Positions 42,815 through 51,748 of a stretch of DNA of 64,000 bases are shown one piece after another. The position numbers and the translations under genes are program-made. Within the stretch, counting starts at the first letter, position 1, and every line of letters starts with the position of its first letter. The DNA lies in contig CAWHBF010000032.1 of NCBI GenBank assembly GCA_963827515.1, forward strand, positions 62,001 through 126,000. The letters run 5' to 3'. Under the pieces are notes generated by a model that was given only the letters and a program-made list of their open reading frames with translations, was not told the origin of the DNA and ran no database searches. This DNA comes from JABFSA01 sp963827515 (GTDB taxonomy: Bacteria > Acidobacteriota > Vicinamibacteria > Vicinamibacterales > UBA2999).

Positions 42815-43620
42815 AGCACCGCATGGTCTTGAAGCTCGGGGGCGAGCTGCTCGAGCAGCCGGCGGATGTGCGGCGCGTGGCAGACGGCATTGCGTCGCTC
42901 GCCAGACAGTCGGCACTGGTCGTCGTCCATGGAGGCGGCCGCGAGATTGACACGGCCTTGGCGGCCGCTGGTATTCCAAAGGTGCAGGTGGATGGTTTGC
43001 GCGTGACCGACGCGCGCACGCTCGACGTCGTGGTCTCGGTCCTTGCGGGCGCCATCAACACGCGATTGGTGGCTGCGCTCCGCGGCGCAGGCTCAAACCC
43101 CGTGGGCCTTACCGGGGCCGATGCGGCGGTGGCGACGGTTCGGCGCGCGAGACCGATAGCCAGCGTGGCCGGACCCAGGGTCGATCTTGGGCTCGTCGGT
43201 TCACCCGTGAGCGCCGGCGCGCCCCGGCTGCTCACGGATCTGCTGGCTCGCGGCTATGTTCCCGTGGTTGCGTGCGTGGGCGCCACGAGCGACGGCCAGC
43301 TACTGAACGTCAACGCGGATACGCTGGCGTCGCACCTGGCGATTCGGCTGGGCGCCAGGCGTTTGATCATCGCGGGAGGAACCGCAGGGGTGCTCGACGC
43401 CAACGGCACGACGATCGATCGCCTGACATCGAAGGCCGCAGGTCGGCTGATCAAGGTCGGCACGGCGAACAAAGGTATGGTGGCCAAGCTCGAGGCCTGT
43501 CGAGCAGCTTTGCGACAGGGCGTCGGCGACGTGGTGATCGCCAACGGTCGAGAGGCTCGCTTCGGCACGTTCGCCGCTGCAAAGGCGTCGCTGGCCGGTT
43601 GTACGCAGGTGGTGCGATGA
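42811..43620 (+). CDS. argB: Acetylglutamate kinase
   Basis: The 269-residue kinase starts KHRMVLKLGGELLEQPADV and has VVVHGGGREIDTALAAAG, AINTRLVAALRGAGSNPVGL, LLNVNADTLASHLAIRLGA and VIANGREARFG. It phosphorylates N-acetylglutamate. Start GTG 42811 overlaps the argC stop, and its own stop overlaps the argD ATG (ATGA), so the genes are coupled. Confidence 0.95.
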   Translation: MKHRMVLKLGGELLEQPADVRRVADGIASLARQSALVVVHGGGREIDTALAAAGIPKVQVDGLRVTDARTLDVVVSVLAGAINTRLVAALRGAGSNPVGLTGADAAVATVRRARPIASVAGPRVDLGLVGSPVSAGAPRLLTDLLARGYVPVVACVGATSDGQLLNVNADTLASHLAIRLGARRLIIAGGTAGVLDANGTTIDRLTSKAAGRLIKVGTANKGMVAKLEACRAALRQGVGDVVIANGREARFGTFAAAKASLAGCTQVVR

Positions 43621-44828
43621 AGGTGACACTGAACGACATCCGCGAGCGCGAATCGCGTCACGTGCTCCAGACTTACAAGCGGCAACCGGTGGCGTTCGTA
43701 CGGGGTAGCGGGGTGCACCTGTACGACGTCGACGGCAAGGATTACCTCGACTTCGTGACCGGTATCGGTGTCGCGGCCCTTGGGCACGCGCATCCGGGGC
43801 TGACCGCCGCGATCGCCGACCAGGCGGCCACACTGATCCACACGTCGAATCTGTACTACCACCCCTTCCAGGCCGAGGCCGCCACCAGACTCGCCCAACT
43901 TTCGGGTCTGCCACGGGTGTTCTTCTGCAATAGCGGCACGGAGGCGGTGGAGGCATGTCTGAAGTTCGCCCGCCGCTACTGGTACACGCAGGGCGCTCCG
44001 GAGCGAATCGGCTTCGTCGCGGTGGAGGGGGCATTCTCCGGCCGCACACTGGGTGCGCTCGCGGTCACGCATAACGAGCACTACCGTGCGCCGTTCGGCC
44101 CTCTCATGGGGCCGGTCACGTTCGTCGATCCGTTGAAGCCCGAGGCACTGACCGCCGCCGTCACCGAGACCACGGCAGCGATCATTGCCGAGCCGATCAT
44201 CGGTGAAGGTGGTATCCGGCCGATGACAGCCGCGTTCGCGGCGGCCATCAACGAGGCGTGCACACGCACCGGCACGTTGTACATCGCGGACGAGGTTCAG
44301 ACAGGCCTTGGCCGCACGGGGCATCCGTTCTACTCGCCGGTGCTGGGTCTGCGGCCCGACCTGATGTCCGTCGGAAAAGCGCTCGGCGGAGGCGTTCCGA
44401 TCGGCGCGGCGCTCGTCTCCGAGCGCGTCGCGGAAACGGTTTCGCCGGGGGACCACGGGAGCACCTACGGCGGCAATCTGCTGGGTACACGGGCTGCCGC
44501 GTTCGTTCTCGACCAGCTGATGAACGGGCTCATCGATCGCGTGGCGACGGTCGGCGTGCATTTGGAGCGCCGCCTGCGTACCCTCGCGCTCCAACACAAG
44601 GCCATCGTCGAGATACGAGGGGTTGGACTAATGCGGGGGATCCAGTTGAACATCGACGCCGCGCCGATCGTCGATGCCGCGCGCGATCGCGGGCTGCTCG
44701 TAAATCGCACGGACGAGAAGGTCGTTCGCCTGCTGCCGCCGCTGACGGTCGAAGCCGCGGACATCGATCGGGCTATGGAAATTCTCGACGAGGCGTTCTC
44801 CGCAATCCCTCAGGAGGTGACGGCGTGA
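43617..44828 (+). CDS. argD: Acetylornithine aminotransferase
   Basis: The ATG at 43617 (MKVTLNDIRERESRHVLQTY) was chosen because it overlaps the argB stop; a longer frame upstream is a shadow of argB. The 403-residue PLP enzyme has VFFCNSGTEAVEACLKFARR, VEGAFSGRTLGALAVTHN, LYIADEVQTGLGRTGHPF and the PLP lysine in LMSVGKALGGGVPIGAALVS. It makes acetylornithine, with possible lysine-pathway activity too. Coupled by GTGA overlap to the next gene. Confidence 0.94.
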   Translation: MKVTLNDIRERESRHVLQTYKRQPVAFVRGSGVHLYDVDGKDYLDFVTGIGVAALGHAHPGLTAAIADQAATLIHTSNLYYHPFQAEAATRLAQLSGLPRVFFCNSGTEAVEACLKFARRYWYTQGAPERIGFVAVEGAFSGRTLGALAVTHNEHYRAPFGPLMGPVTFVDPLKPEALTAAVTETTAAIIAEPIIGEGGIRPMTAAFAAAINEACTRTGTLYIADEVQTGLGRTGHPFYSPVLGLRPDLMSVGKALGGGVPIGAALVSERVAETVSPGDHGSTYGGNLLGTRAAAFVLDQLMNGLIDRVATVGVHLERRLRTLALQHKAIVEIRGVGLMRGIQLNIDAAPIVDAARDRGLLVNRTDEKVVRLLPPLTVEAADIDRAMEILDEAFSAIPQEVTA

Positions 44829-45385
44829 GTGTTGCTGCAGTGGCTGCGTTGGTGGCCGAACCATCGGGACATGAAATCGGCACGGGAATCGACGTGCGAG
44901 CGGCTTGCGCGGGCGATGCCGCGGCCATTCATGCGCTCATCGTCGAGCATCTCGCGGAGGGACGTCTGCTTCCGCGCGATCGGGACGAGATTGCGATGCA
45001 TGCACATCGTTTCGTGCTGGCAATCAGAGAAGGGCGTGTGGTGGCCTGCGCTGAGCTGGCGCCGCTCAGTCGACACGTCGCTGAGGTCCGCTCGCTCGTC
45101 GTCCACCGGAACGCCCGGGGCTTGGGCCTGGGCTCCGAACTCGTCAGTGAACTCGTTGGCCTCGCCACGTCGGGAGGATTCGAGAAGCTCTGCGCGTTCA
45201 CACATGCGCCGTCATTCTTCGTGCGGTGTGATTTTTCCATCGTTCCTCACGTGTGGCTTCCGGAGAAGATCGTGACCGACTGCCACGCCTGCCCGCATTT
45301 TCGACACTGCGGACAATATGCAGTGATTCGGGAGCTGCGCCGCACGCGGCGGGCCTATGTACCCCAGGTACCGCTCAATGGCTAA
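44825..45385 (+). CDS. GNAT-family N-acetylglutamate synthase-like protein
   Basis: From GTG 44825 the 186-residue product is a GNAT acetyltransferase: IDVRAACAGDAAAIHALIVE, VVACAELAPLSRHVAEVRSL, VVHRNARGLGLGSELVSELV (acetyl-CoA site). The C terminus has DCHACPHFRHCGQYAVIREL, a Cys-rich tail found in short ArgA-type synthases. Set between argD and argJ, it most likely makes N-acetylglutamate to prime the pathway. The upstream frame extension to 44258 is a shadow of argD. Confidence 0.85.
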   Translation: MSVAAVAALVAEPSGHEIGTGIDVRAACAGDAAAIHALIVEHLAEGRLLPRDRDEIAMHAHRFVLAIREGRVVACAELAPLSRHVAEVRSLVVHRNARGLGLGSELVSELVGLATSGGFEKLCAFTHAPSFFVRCDFSIVPHVWLPEKIVTDCHACPHFRHCGQYAVIRELRRTRRAYVPQVPLNG

Positions 45386-46628
45386 CGCCGGGTCGATCGC
45401 GGGTCGACTGGGCGATGCCACCTTGGCGCAGACGCAGGGCGGTATCACCGCGCCGGCTGGGTTCAAGACGGCCGGCGTTCACTGCGGGATCAAGGCTTCC
45501 CCCTCGGCCTTGGACTTGGCCGTACTGGCAACGGATGCGCCAGCGTCGGCCGCGGCGCTATTCACGACCAACCTTGCCAAGGCGGCTCCGGTGTTGGTGT
45601 CGCGTGAACACCTCGATCAGAGCCACGGCATCGCGCGAGCCGTCGTCGTCAATAGCGGGTGCGCCAACGCCTGCACAGGCGCGCAGGGACTCGACCATGC
45701 TCGCCGAATGGCCGAAGAGACTGCCGGCGCCGTAGGCTGCCCTCCCGAACAGGTGCTCGTGGCGAGCACCGGCGTCATCGGTGTCGCGCTGAAGATCGAC
45801 CGGGTGGTCACGGGGATCCGCGCGGCCGCTGCCGCGATGACTCGGGATGGTGGCAGTGACGCCGCGCGAGCCATCATGACAACCGATCCGTTCCCAAAGG
45901 AATGCGCGGTCATCGTGCAGACCCCTCGGGGGGCATTTTCCATCGGCGGGATGGCCAAGGGCTCGGGAATGATCGAACCGAACATGGCGACGATGCTCGG
46001 ATTCCTCACGACGGATGCCCAGGTGTCTCCAGCGGTCCTCCGCCGGGCGCTTCAGGAGTCGGCGCGCGACACGTTCAACGCCATCACGGTCGATGGCGAG
46101 TCTTCGACCAATGACACGCTGTTCGCACTGGCGTCTGGCTCGAGCGGCGTGGTCATCGACGAGACTACGTATCCGTCTCTTCTTGAAGGATTCCTCGCTG
46201 TCTCTCGCGAGTTGGCGCTCGGCATCGTGCGGGGCGGGGAAGGCGCAACGAAGTTGATTGCCGTCACCGTGTCCGACGCCACGAACGTGGACGCGGCTCG
46301 TCAGGTCGCGCGCACGATTGCCAACTCGCTGCTCGTGAAGACCGCCGTCCATGGAGCCGACCCGAACTGGGGCCGCATTGTCGCGGCCTCCGGGCGCGCC
46401 GGCGTTGCCTTCGATGTGGAGAGCGCCACCGTACACGTAGGCGGCATCCTGATGTTCGAGAAGGGGCTGCCGCACGACGACGCCGCACCGCAAGTGGCCG
46501 AGCACATGAAGGGTCACGAGGTACGGATTGACGTGAGTCTCGGTTCGGGCGGCGGTGCGTCAGCGACGATCTGGACCTGCGACCTGAGCGCCGAGTACGT
46601 TCGCATCAACGGCGAATATCGGACATGA
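45378..46628 (+). CDS. argJ: Bifunctional ornithine acetyltransferase / N-acetylglutamate synthase
   Basis: The 416-residue protein has GGITAPAGFKTAGVHCGIKA, VVVNSGCANACTGAQGL, the autocleavage threonine in VLVASTGVIGVALKID, FNAITVDGESSTNDTLFALA and VHGADPNWGRIVAASGRAGV. ArgJ cleaves itself into two chains and moves the acetyl group from acetylornithine to glutamate, making the cyclic route. ATG 45378 overlaps the preceding stop; an alternative ATG at 45357 adds seven residues. Confidence 0.94.
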   Translation: MANAGSIAGRLGDATLAQTQGGITAPAGFKTAGVHCGIKASPSALDLAVLATDAPASAAALFTTNLAKAAPVLVSREHLDQSHGIARAVVVNSGCANACTGAQGLDHARRMAEETAGAVGCPPEQVLVASTGVIGVALKIDRVVTGIRAAAAAMTRDGGSDAARAIMTTDPFPKECAVIVQTPRGAFSIGGMAKGSGMIEPNMATMLGFLTTDAQVSPAVLRRALQESARDTFNAITVDGESSTNDTLFALASGSSGVVIDETTYPSLLEGFLAVSRELALGIVRGGEGATKLIAVTVSDATNVDAARQVARTIANSLLVKTAVHGADPNWGRIVAASGRAGVAFDVESATVHVGGILMFEKGLPHDDAAPQVAEHMKGHEVRIDVSLGSGGGASATIWTCDLSAEYVRINGEYRT

Positions 46629-47578
46629 GCCCGTCAGCACCTGCGGCGACGCCGGACAAGGATTTCCTCTCCATCCTCGATCTGTCGAACCGCAACCTCA
46701 TCGGGCTGCTCGACCTGGCCGCGCAGGTGAAAACGGACCGGCATCTGGCCCTCGAGGCACCGACCGCGCATGCCCTTCAGGGACGCCATGTGGCCATGCT
46801 GTTCGAGAAACCGTCGCTTCGGACGCGCTCCACGTTCGAGGTGGCCGTCCACGAGCTCGGCGGTCACGCGCTGGATCTTCCGGCGCAATTCGCCGACGGC
46901 GGACGCGAGCCGCTCGAGGATGTCGCGAGAAACCTTGAACGCTGGGTCCCGGCCCTCGTGATTCGAACCTACGCACACGCCAAGGTCACGGCCTTCGCGT
47001 CGGCGGCCCCAAGGCTGCACGTCATCAACGCCTTGAGCGATCAAGAACATCCGTGTCAGGCCTTGGCTGACGTGATGACCGTGCGCGAGCGCTGGAATGA
47101 TTGTCGCGGCCGCATCATCGCGTATGTCGGCGACGGCAACAACGTCGCCACCTCGCTCGCGCATGCAGCACCACGACTGGGCATCTCCGTTCACCTGGCC
47201 TCCCCGCCCGGATACGAGCTGCCGGCCCACGTGCTCGAGGACGCTTCGCGCGGCTCATGCGACGGTGCGCAGGTGCGAGCCTTCGTCGATCCCCACGAAG
47301 CCGTGGCAGGCGTCGACGCCATTTACACCGATGTCTGGACGTCGATGGGCCAGGAAGTCGAAGCTGCCAAACGGCGACGTGTCTTTCGTCCCTATCAGGT
47401 GAACGGCTCCCTGATGGCGATGGCGGCACCGGGAGCGCTCTTCATGCACTGCCTGCCCGCCCATAGGGGCGAGGAGGTCACGGCGGATGTGCTCGAATCG
47501 TCCGCCTCCGTCGTCTTCGACCAGGCCGAGAACCGACTCCACACGCAGAAGGCCCTCCTGTTGATGCTCCTCGCATAG
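46625..47578 (+). CDS. argF: Ornithine carbamoyltransferase
   Basis: A 317-residue transcarbamylase with the carbamoyl-phosphate motif KPSLRTRSTFEVA, then NALSDQEHPCQALADVMTV (HPCQ), TDVWTSMGQEVEA and the catalytic MHCLPAHRGEEV. It starts with a four-base overlap with argJ and closes the argCBDJF operon. The SMG and HCLP motifs favour ornithine over acetylornithine as substrate; given argJ, that is also the metabolically expected enzyme. Confidence 0.93.
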   Translation: MSPSAPAATPDKDFLSILDLSNRNLIGLLDLAAQVKTDRHLALEAPTAHALQGRHVAMLFEKPSLRTRSTFEVAVHELGGHALDLPAQFADGGREPLEDVARNLERWVPALVIRTYAHAKVTAFASAAPRLHVINALSDQEHPCQALADVMTVRERWNDCRGRIIAYVGDGNNVATSLAHAAPRLGISVHLASPPGYELPAHVLEDASRGSCDGAQVRAFVDPHEAVAGVDAIYTDVWTSMGQEVEAAKRRRVFRPYQVNGSLMAMAAPGALFMHCLPAHRGEEVTADVLESSASVVFDQAENRLHTQKALLLMLLA

Positions 47579-47596
47579 ACGCGACACGCTTCCGGG

Positions 47597-47673
47597 CCAC
47601 AGAGACACCAAGTCACAGAGTTTCGTTTTTCGTGAGTAATTTAGAAACCCTCCGTGTCTCTGCGTCTCTGTGG
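47597..47673. repeat. CCACAGAGAC-type hairpin repeat after argF
   Basis: Imperfect 24-base arms, CCACAGAGACACCAAGTC... and the mirrored ...GTCTCTGCGTCTCTGTGG, surround an AT-rich centre. A second copy of the same family lies at 57333-57399 after xthA. Both are just 3' of a gene. Confidence 0.75.
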
Positions 47674-47716
47674 CTTGTGGAGGGGCAGGCGTGACGCTCA
47701 GGCTAAGCCAGATAGA

Positions 47717-49410
47717 ATGTGCGCCGTGAAGAAGCTCTGGCTGCCACATTACGATCCCGGCGTTTCAGAAAGTGTCGCACCGTATCCCGAGAAGACCCTC
47801 GTCGACTACCTCTCTGATCTCGCGCGTGACCACGCGGAGAAACCAGCGCTCCTCTTCAAGGGCACGACAACGTCATACGGGACGCTCGAATCGGAGAGCA
47901 ATGCCTGCGCGGCTGCGTTCGTGACACTCGGCGTCAGGCCCGGGGATCGCGTCGCGTTGCTGCTCCCCAACTGTCCGCAGTTTTTCGTCGCCGAGTTCGG
48001 TATCTGGAAAGCCGGTGGGATCGTTGTCTCGGTCAATCCAACCTACACCGAGCGCGAACTCGAGAACACTCTCGTATCAACCGGTGCCTCGCTCGTGGTC
48101 ACGCTCACGCCCTTCTATCAACGGGTCAAGGGCATTCAGAGCCGCACGGCGGTCCGTCGAGTGGTCGCCACCTCGATCAAGGAGTACCTGCCACCGGCGC
48201 TGCGTTGGTTGTTCACGCTATTCAAAGAGAAACAGGGAGGGCATCGTATTTCTCTCGCCACCGACGACGTCTGGTTACAGAACCTCGTGCGTGCGCACCG
48301 ATCATCGCCGCGGCCCGCGATTACCGTGCAGCCGGACGACCAGGCGGTCATCCTGTCGAGTGGTGGAACGACAGGGACGCCCAAAGGCGTTGTGGGGCTT
48401 CACCGGCACTACGTCGCGGCGGGCCGACAGCTGTGCGAATGGACGAAACCCGCTCTGAAACCCTGGGTCGACCCCATCATGTTGCCACTACCGATGTTTC
48501 ACGTGTATGCCAACGTCGGGGTTCAGTCTCTCGCGTTCGTGGCTCCGTCGCCACTGTCGCTGGTGCCCAATCCACGGGACATCGGTGATCTGCTCAAGAC
48601 CATCCGCCAGGTGCAACCGGCGTTCTTCAACGGCATCCCCACCCTCTACAACGCAGTCCTGAATCATCCCGACGTGCGCGCCGGCAAGATTGACCTCCGC
48701 TCGATCAAGCTGTGCTTTTCAGGCGCCGCCGCGCTGATGGCCGAAACAAAGCAACAGTTCGAACACGCGACAGGGGCCCGCATCGTGGAAGGCTATTCGC
48801 TGACCGAAGCCATGATGGCCTGTTGCGTGAACCCGGTGAAAGGCCCGAACAAGATCGGGTCAATCGGCTTACCGCTCCCGGATGTCGACGTGCGTATCGT
48901 CGACGCTGAGCAGGGCGAGCGTGAAGTCCCACCCGGGGAAGTTGGAGAGCTCATCCTGCGTGCGCCTCAGTTGATGACGGAGTACTGGAACAATCCGGCT
49001 GAGACCGCGACCGTCCTGCGGGTTCACGGTCAGGGAGGCCCGTGGCTTCACACTGGTGATCTCGCGTACATGGACGATGAGGGCTATCTTTTCCTGGTCG
49101 ATCGCAAGAAGGACATGCTGAAGACGAGCGGTTTCCAGGTGTGGCCGCGTGAGATCGAGGAGATCCTCGCAAGTCACCCAGCCGTGATGGAGGTCAGCGT
49201 CGCCGGCATGCCCGACGCGGCAAAGGGTGACGTGGCGTGGGCCTGGATCGTGAGCAAGGAAGGGCAGGCCACGTCCGAGGACGACCTGAAGACCTACTGT
49301 CGCGAGCGGCTTGCACCCTACAAAGTGCCAGCGCGAATCACGTTCCGGAAGGACCTGCCCAAGACGATGGTCGGCAAGGTGCTCAGGCGTGTGCTGGTCG
49401 AAGAAGCTAA
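47717..49410 (+). CDS. Long-chain fatty acid-CoA ligase (FadD-like)
   Basis: AMP-forming ligase of about 564 residues: VILSSGGTTGTPKGVVGLHR (ATP loop), MLPLPMFHVYANVGV, IVEGYSLTEAMMACCVNPV, HTGDLAYMDDEGYLFLVDRK and the catalytic lysine in LPKTMVGKVLRRVLVEE. As given, the frame runs past this point for 136 low-complexity residues antisense to pxpA. One base restored in GAAGAAGC would stop it at TAA 49408-49410, right at the normal family length. The ATG at 47717 was chosen (MCAVKKLWLPHYDPG); GTG 47726 is possible. It activates fatty acids for lipid synthesis or beta-oxidation. Confidence 0.88.
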
Positions 49411-49416
49411 GCTGAC

Positions 49417-50204
49417 CTACGCCTTCACCTCAACACCCGCCTCGGTGAGGGCGGCGCGCAGACCGGACGCCAGATCGCCGCGCCCGGAGTGTCGCCATGC
49501 ACGCAGATCGTGTCGACAACGAGCGGGACAATGCGGCCGTCAACAGCCTCGACGATCCCATCACGCACCATCCGCACGGCACGGTCCACCACCGCTTGCC
49601 GGTCGTGAATCACTGCCCCTTCGTGCTGCCGGGGAACGAGCGTCCCGTCGGGTTGATACCCACGATCGGCAAAGCCCTCGCCCGCCGTGCGAAGCCCGGC
49701 GCGCCTTCCCGCAGACACGATCTCCGAGCCCGGGAGGCCGAAGAGGATCAGCGTCCGGTCGATCACGGCGGCCGCCCGGGCGATGGCGTCGGCGAGGGCC
49801 GCGTCGCGGACCGCCATGTTGAAAAGGGCGCCATGGGGCTTGACGTGCTGCAGTCGCACACCCAGCGCCGCGGCAATGGCCGCAAGCGACCCAACCTGAT
49901 ACGCCACGAAATCCTCGACGTCCGCCGGCGAGAACTGAAGTTCACGCCGGCCGAACCCTTCCGGATCGGGGAATCCAGGGTGGGCGCCGACGGCCACGCC
50001 GTGCTCACGGGCGAACTCCACCGTCGCCCTCATCACTCCGGGGTCGCCCGCATGAAACCCGCAGGCGACGTTCGCTGAGGTGAGGTGCGGGATCAACGCC
50101 AGGTCAGGACCCGGTGCCCCACCGGACACGGTTTCACCGACGTCGCCGTTCAGGTCGACCCGTTTCGTGGTTGAAGGGGACGCCCAATGTAATTCCTGCT
50201 TCAT
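49417..50204 (-). CDS. pxpA: 5-oxoprolinase subunit A (LamB/YcsF family), frameshift near the 3' end
   Basis: The 5' part reads RVDLNGDVGETVSGGAPGP, SANVACGFHAGDPGVMRATV, GVAVGAHPGFPDPEGFGRRE, HVKPHGALFNMAVRDAAL and GFADRGYQPDGTLVPR, all typical of PxpA. After ICVHGDTPGA a one-base slip near 49478 is needed; the other frame then gives DLASGLRAALTEAGVEVKA and a stop at 49417. PxpA with PxpB and PxpC converts 5-oxoproline to glutamate; B and C are not in the window. The corrected end lies seven bases from the corrected fadD end. Confidence 0.86.
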
Positions 50205-50265
50205 TACTGCAAGCGTACTTACGCAGTTGGTACCAAAAACCCTCGAAACTGCGAGGAATTACTCA

Positions 50266-50280
50266 TGGCACGCCAGTTGC
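50266..50280 (+). promoter_or_regulatory. Sigma-54 (RpoN) promoter
   Basis: The bases TGGCACGCCAGTTGC match the sigma-54 consensus TGGCACGNNNNTTGC exactly, with correct spacing between the -24 GG and -12 GC. The expected start site is near 50292. Nothing coding follows on the plus strand; a strong intrinsic terminator closes the region about 100 bases later. An RpoN activator is encoded at 33472-34797. Confidence 0.85.
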
Positions 50281-50291
50281 CCTTAAGGGAA

Positions 50292-50389
50292 CGTCGGCTT
50301 GTGGTTTGCGGTAAGAAGCCGTAAACGCTGGGGGGAGCCAAGTCGGCACTTCAGGGGGGAACGCCTTCGGGCGTCCCTCCTGTTTTTTT
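50292..50389 (+). ncRNA. Probable sigma-54-driven small RNA
   Basis: The region between a consensus sigma-54 promoter and an intrinsic terminator is about 98 bases and has no start codon with a meaningful frame. It can fold: GTTTGCGG pairs with CCGTAAAC around TAAGAAG (50313-50335), CGGCTT can alternatively pair with AAGCCG, and the 3' end is the terminator stem. It is convergent with the DGQHR gene (stop at 50394) and divergent from pxpA. Size and architecture fit a regulatory small RNA. I do not recognise a known RNA family. Confidence 0.6.
50353..50389 (+). terminator. Strong intrinsic terminator
   Basis: A 12-bp stem (AGGGGGG...ACGCC with GGCGT...CCCTCCT, one bulged A and one G-T pair) closed by a UUCG tetraloop is followed by G and seven T. 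It acts on the plus strand; the other orientation has no T-run. Confidence 0.92.
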
Positions 50390-50393
50390 GTAC

Positions 50394-51527
50394 CTAGACG
50401 CTTGCGCCTTCCGGATACTCCAGGGCGAGCTTCAATTCCCGCGCCAGTGACTCGACCGTAGTACCAGTGCGCTTCCAGGCGCCGTCTGTCTCGAACCGCA
50501 GATCTCCAATGCGACGTCCCCATGGCGCGATCGCCCGGCCAATGGCCCTGAAGTCGCCCCGATCCGCGTGCTCCTGATCCAGTCGCCGCACGACGTCAGG
50601 CGCGACCCGAATGAACGCACGCAGAGCCGTCGCGGACCTGATGCTGTACTTCCGTCCACCCCACGCGGCGCCGAATACGACCGACACCTGCTTGAAGTAG
50701 TTGACGAAAAAGCGCTTCGAGTCCTCGCGGAAATCGGCGGACTTTTTCGGCCCCCCGAATGCGTCGCTGGCGAACAGCCGCTTCAATTCCTGCGCCAACG
50801 GTGCCTGAGCCACCCGACCCCGACCGACGCCCAGCAGCTTGATCTCGCCGTGCAACGGAGAGTCCTCGCGATCGTTCAGCGCGCGGACGACGTCGTGCGA
50901 GGCCGCCAGGGCGTCATCCCGGTACAGCTGCCGACCGGATAGGCTGACCAGATGGGATGCGTTCAACCGTGTATGTTTCGCGTTGATGGTCACGAACATC
51001 TGGACGACATGGTCTTCCGGCAACCGATCGAAAATGATCGCCGGCACCGAAAACGACTGGCCGCGCAGATTCTCGATGTCGGCGTGCAGCGCTAGGAGCC
51101 GGTGCTGGCCGTCAATGGCCCGAAGGATGCCCTCACGTTCAGGGACCTTGAGCCGTCCTACGGACGCGCCCGACTCGAATGGCTCGAACGCCAGCTTCTC
51201 GTCGCACGAGATGATCACGGCACCAGGGATGGACGGTAGGTCCCGCGCCTGACGACATTGCTCGTAATACTGCACGAGTTCGTCGATCTTTCGCCTGATG
51301 ATCTGGCGCTGGTATGCCTTCTCGCTCGACCCGATGCGCCGCTCCAGCAGGTCCCAGTTCACCTTGGAGGGGATCTTCTTCTTGCCGCCCCGAACCGCCG
51401 GCTGACCGGATTCCCCGTAGTTCAGCACCTCGAAACGCACGAGCTTGTCGATGTCTTCGGCAGTCAGCGACGCCTGATAGAACTGCACCCCAAACTGCTG
51501 CATCCGGATGGCCGCGACGTTAATCAT
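50394..51527 (-). CDS. DGQHR-domain protein (DndB-like)
   Basis: The 377-residue protein carries the signature AIDGQHRLLALHADIENLRG, followed by VPAIIFDRLPEDHVVQMFVT, INAKHTRLNASHLVSLSGRQ. The N terminus (AIRMQQFGVQFYQASLTAED) and Lys-rich KLVRFEVLNYGE...GGKKKIPSK region are typical of the DGQHR family, which includes DndB and DpdB of DNA-modification systems. No dnd, ssp or dpd partner genes are near, so defence function cannot be claimed; orphan DGQHR proteins are known. It is convergent with the small RNA, with its stop five bases beyond the terminator. Confidence 0.82.
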   Translation of the reverse strand: MINVAAIRMQQFGVQFYQASLTAEDIDKLVRFEVLNYGESGQPAVRGGKKKIPSKVNWDLLERRIGSSEKAYQRQIIRRKIDELVQYYEQCRQARDLPSIPGAVIISCDEKLAFEPFESGASVGRLKVPEREGILRAIDGQHRLLALHADIENLRGQSFSVPAIIFDRLPEDHVVQMFVTINAKHTRLNASHLVSLSGRQLYRDDALAASHDVVRALNDREDSPLHGEIKLLGVGRGRVAQAPLAQELKRLFASDAFGGPKKSADFREDSKRFFVNYFKQVSVVFGAAWGGRKYSIRSATALRAFIRVAPDVVRRLDQEHADRGDFRAIGRAIAPWGRRIGDLRFETDGAWKRTGTTVESLARELKLALEYPEGASV

Positions 51528-51748
51528 GTAGGTCCTCTCCTAGGTACCACTCACTGGATACCCGGAAGAGGCGAATTGTAGCGACCTGCGGCCCTTCTGC
51601 TCAACCGTTTTTCCGCCAGTTTTCACGCTCGAGAGAGAAACCGCGCAGATAAACTCGCTGTATCAGACTGGGGAACAAGGGGTTAGGTGTAGTTCACAGG
51701 AAGGCGACGTTTTTTACAGTTCTTTCGGCTCGTGGTGAAATCTACCCT

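Noticed and set aside
49411..49822. 136-residue C-terminal extension of the FadD-like ligase
   Set aside because: Low-complexity Arg/Pro sequence antisense to pxpA; a single restored base stops the ligase at 49410, the family's normal end.
50394..51527. Claim of a complete Dnd/Dpd defence system around the DGQHR gene
   Set aside because: No other modification, restriction or dpd/dnd gene is present in the window; queC and queD 20 kb away fit ordinary queuosine synthesis.
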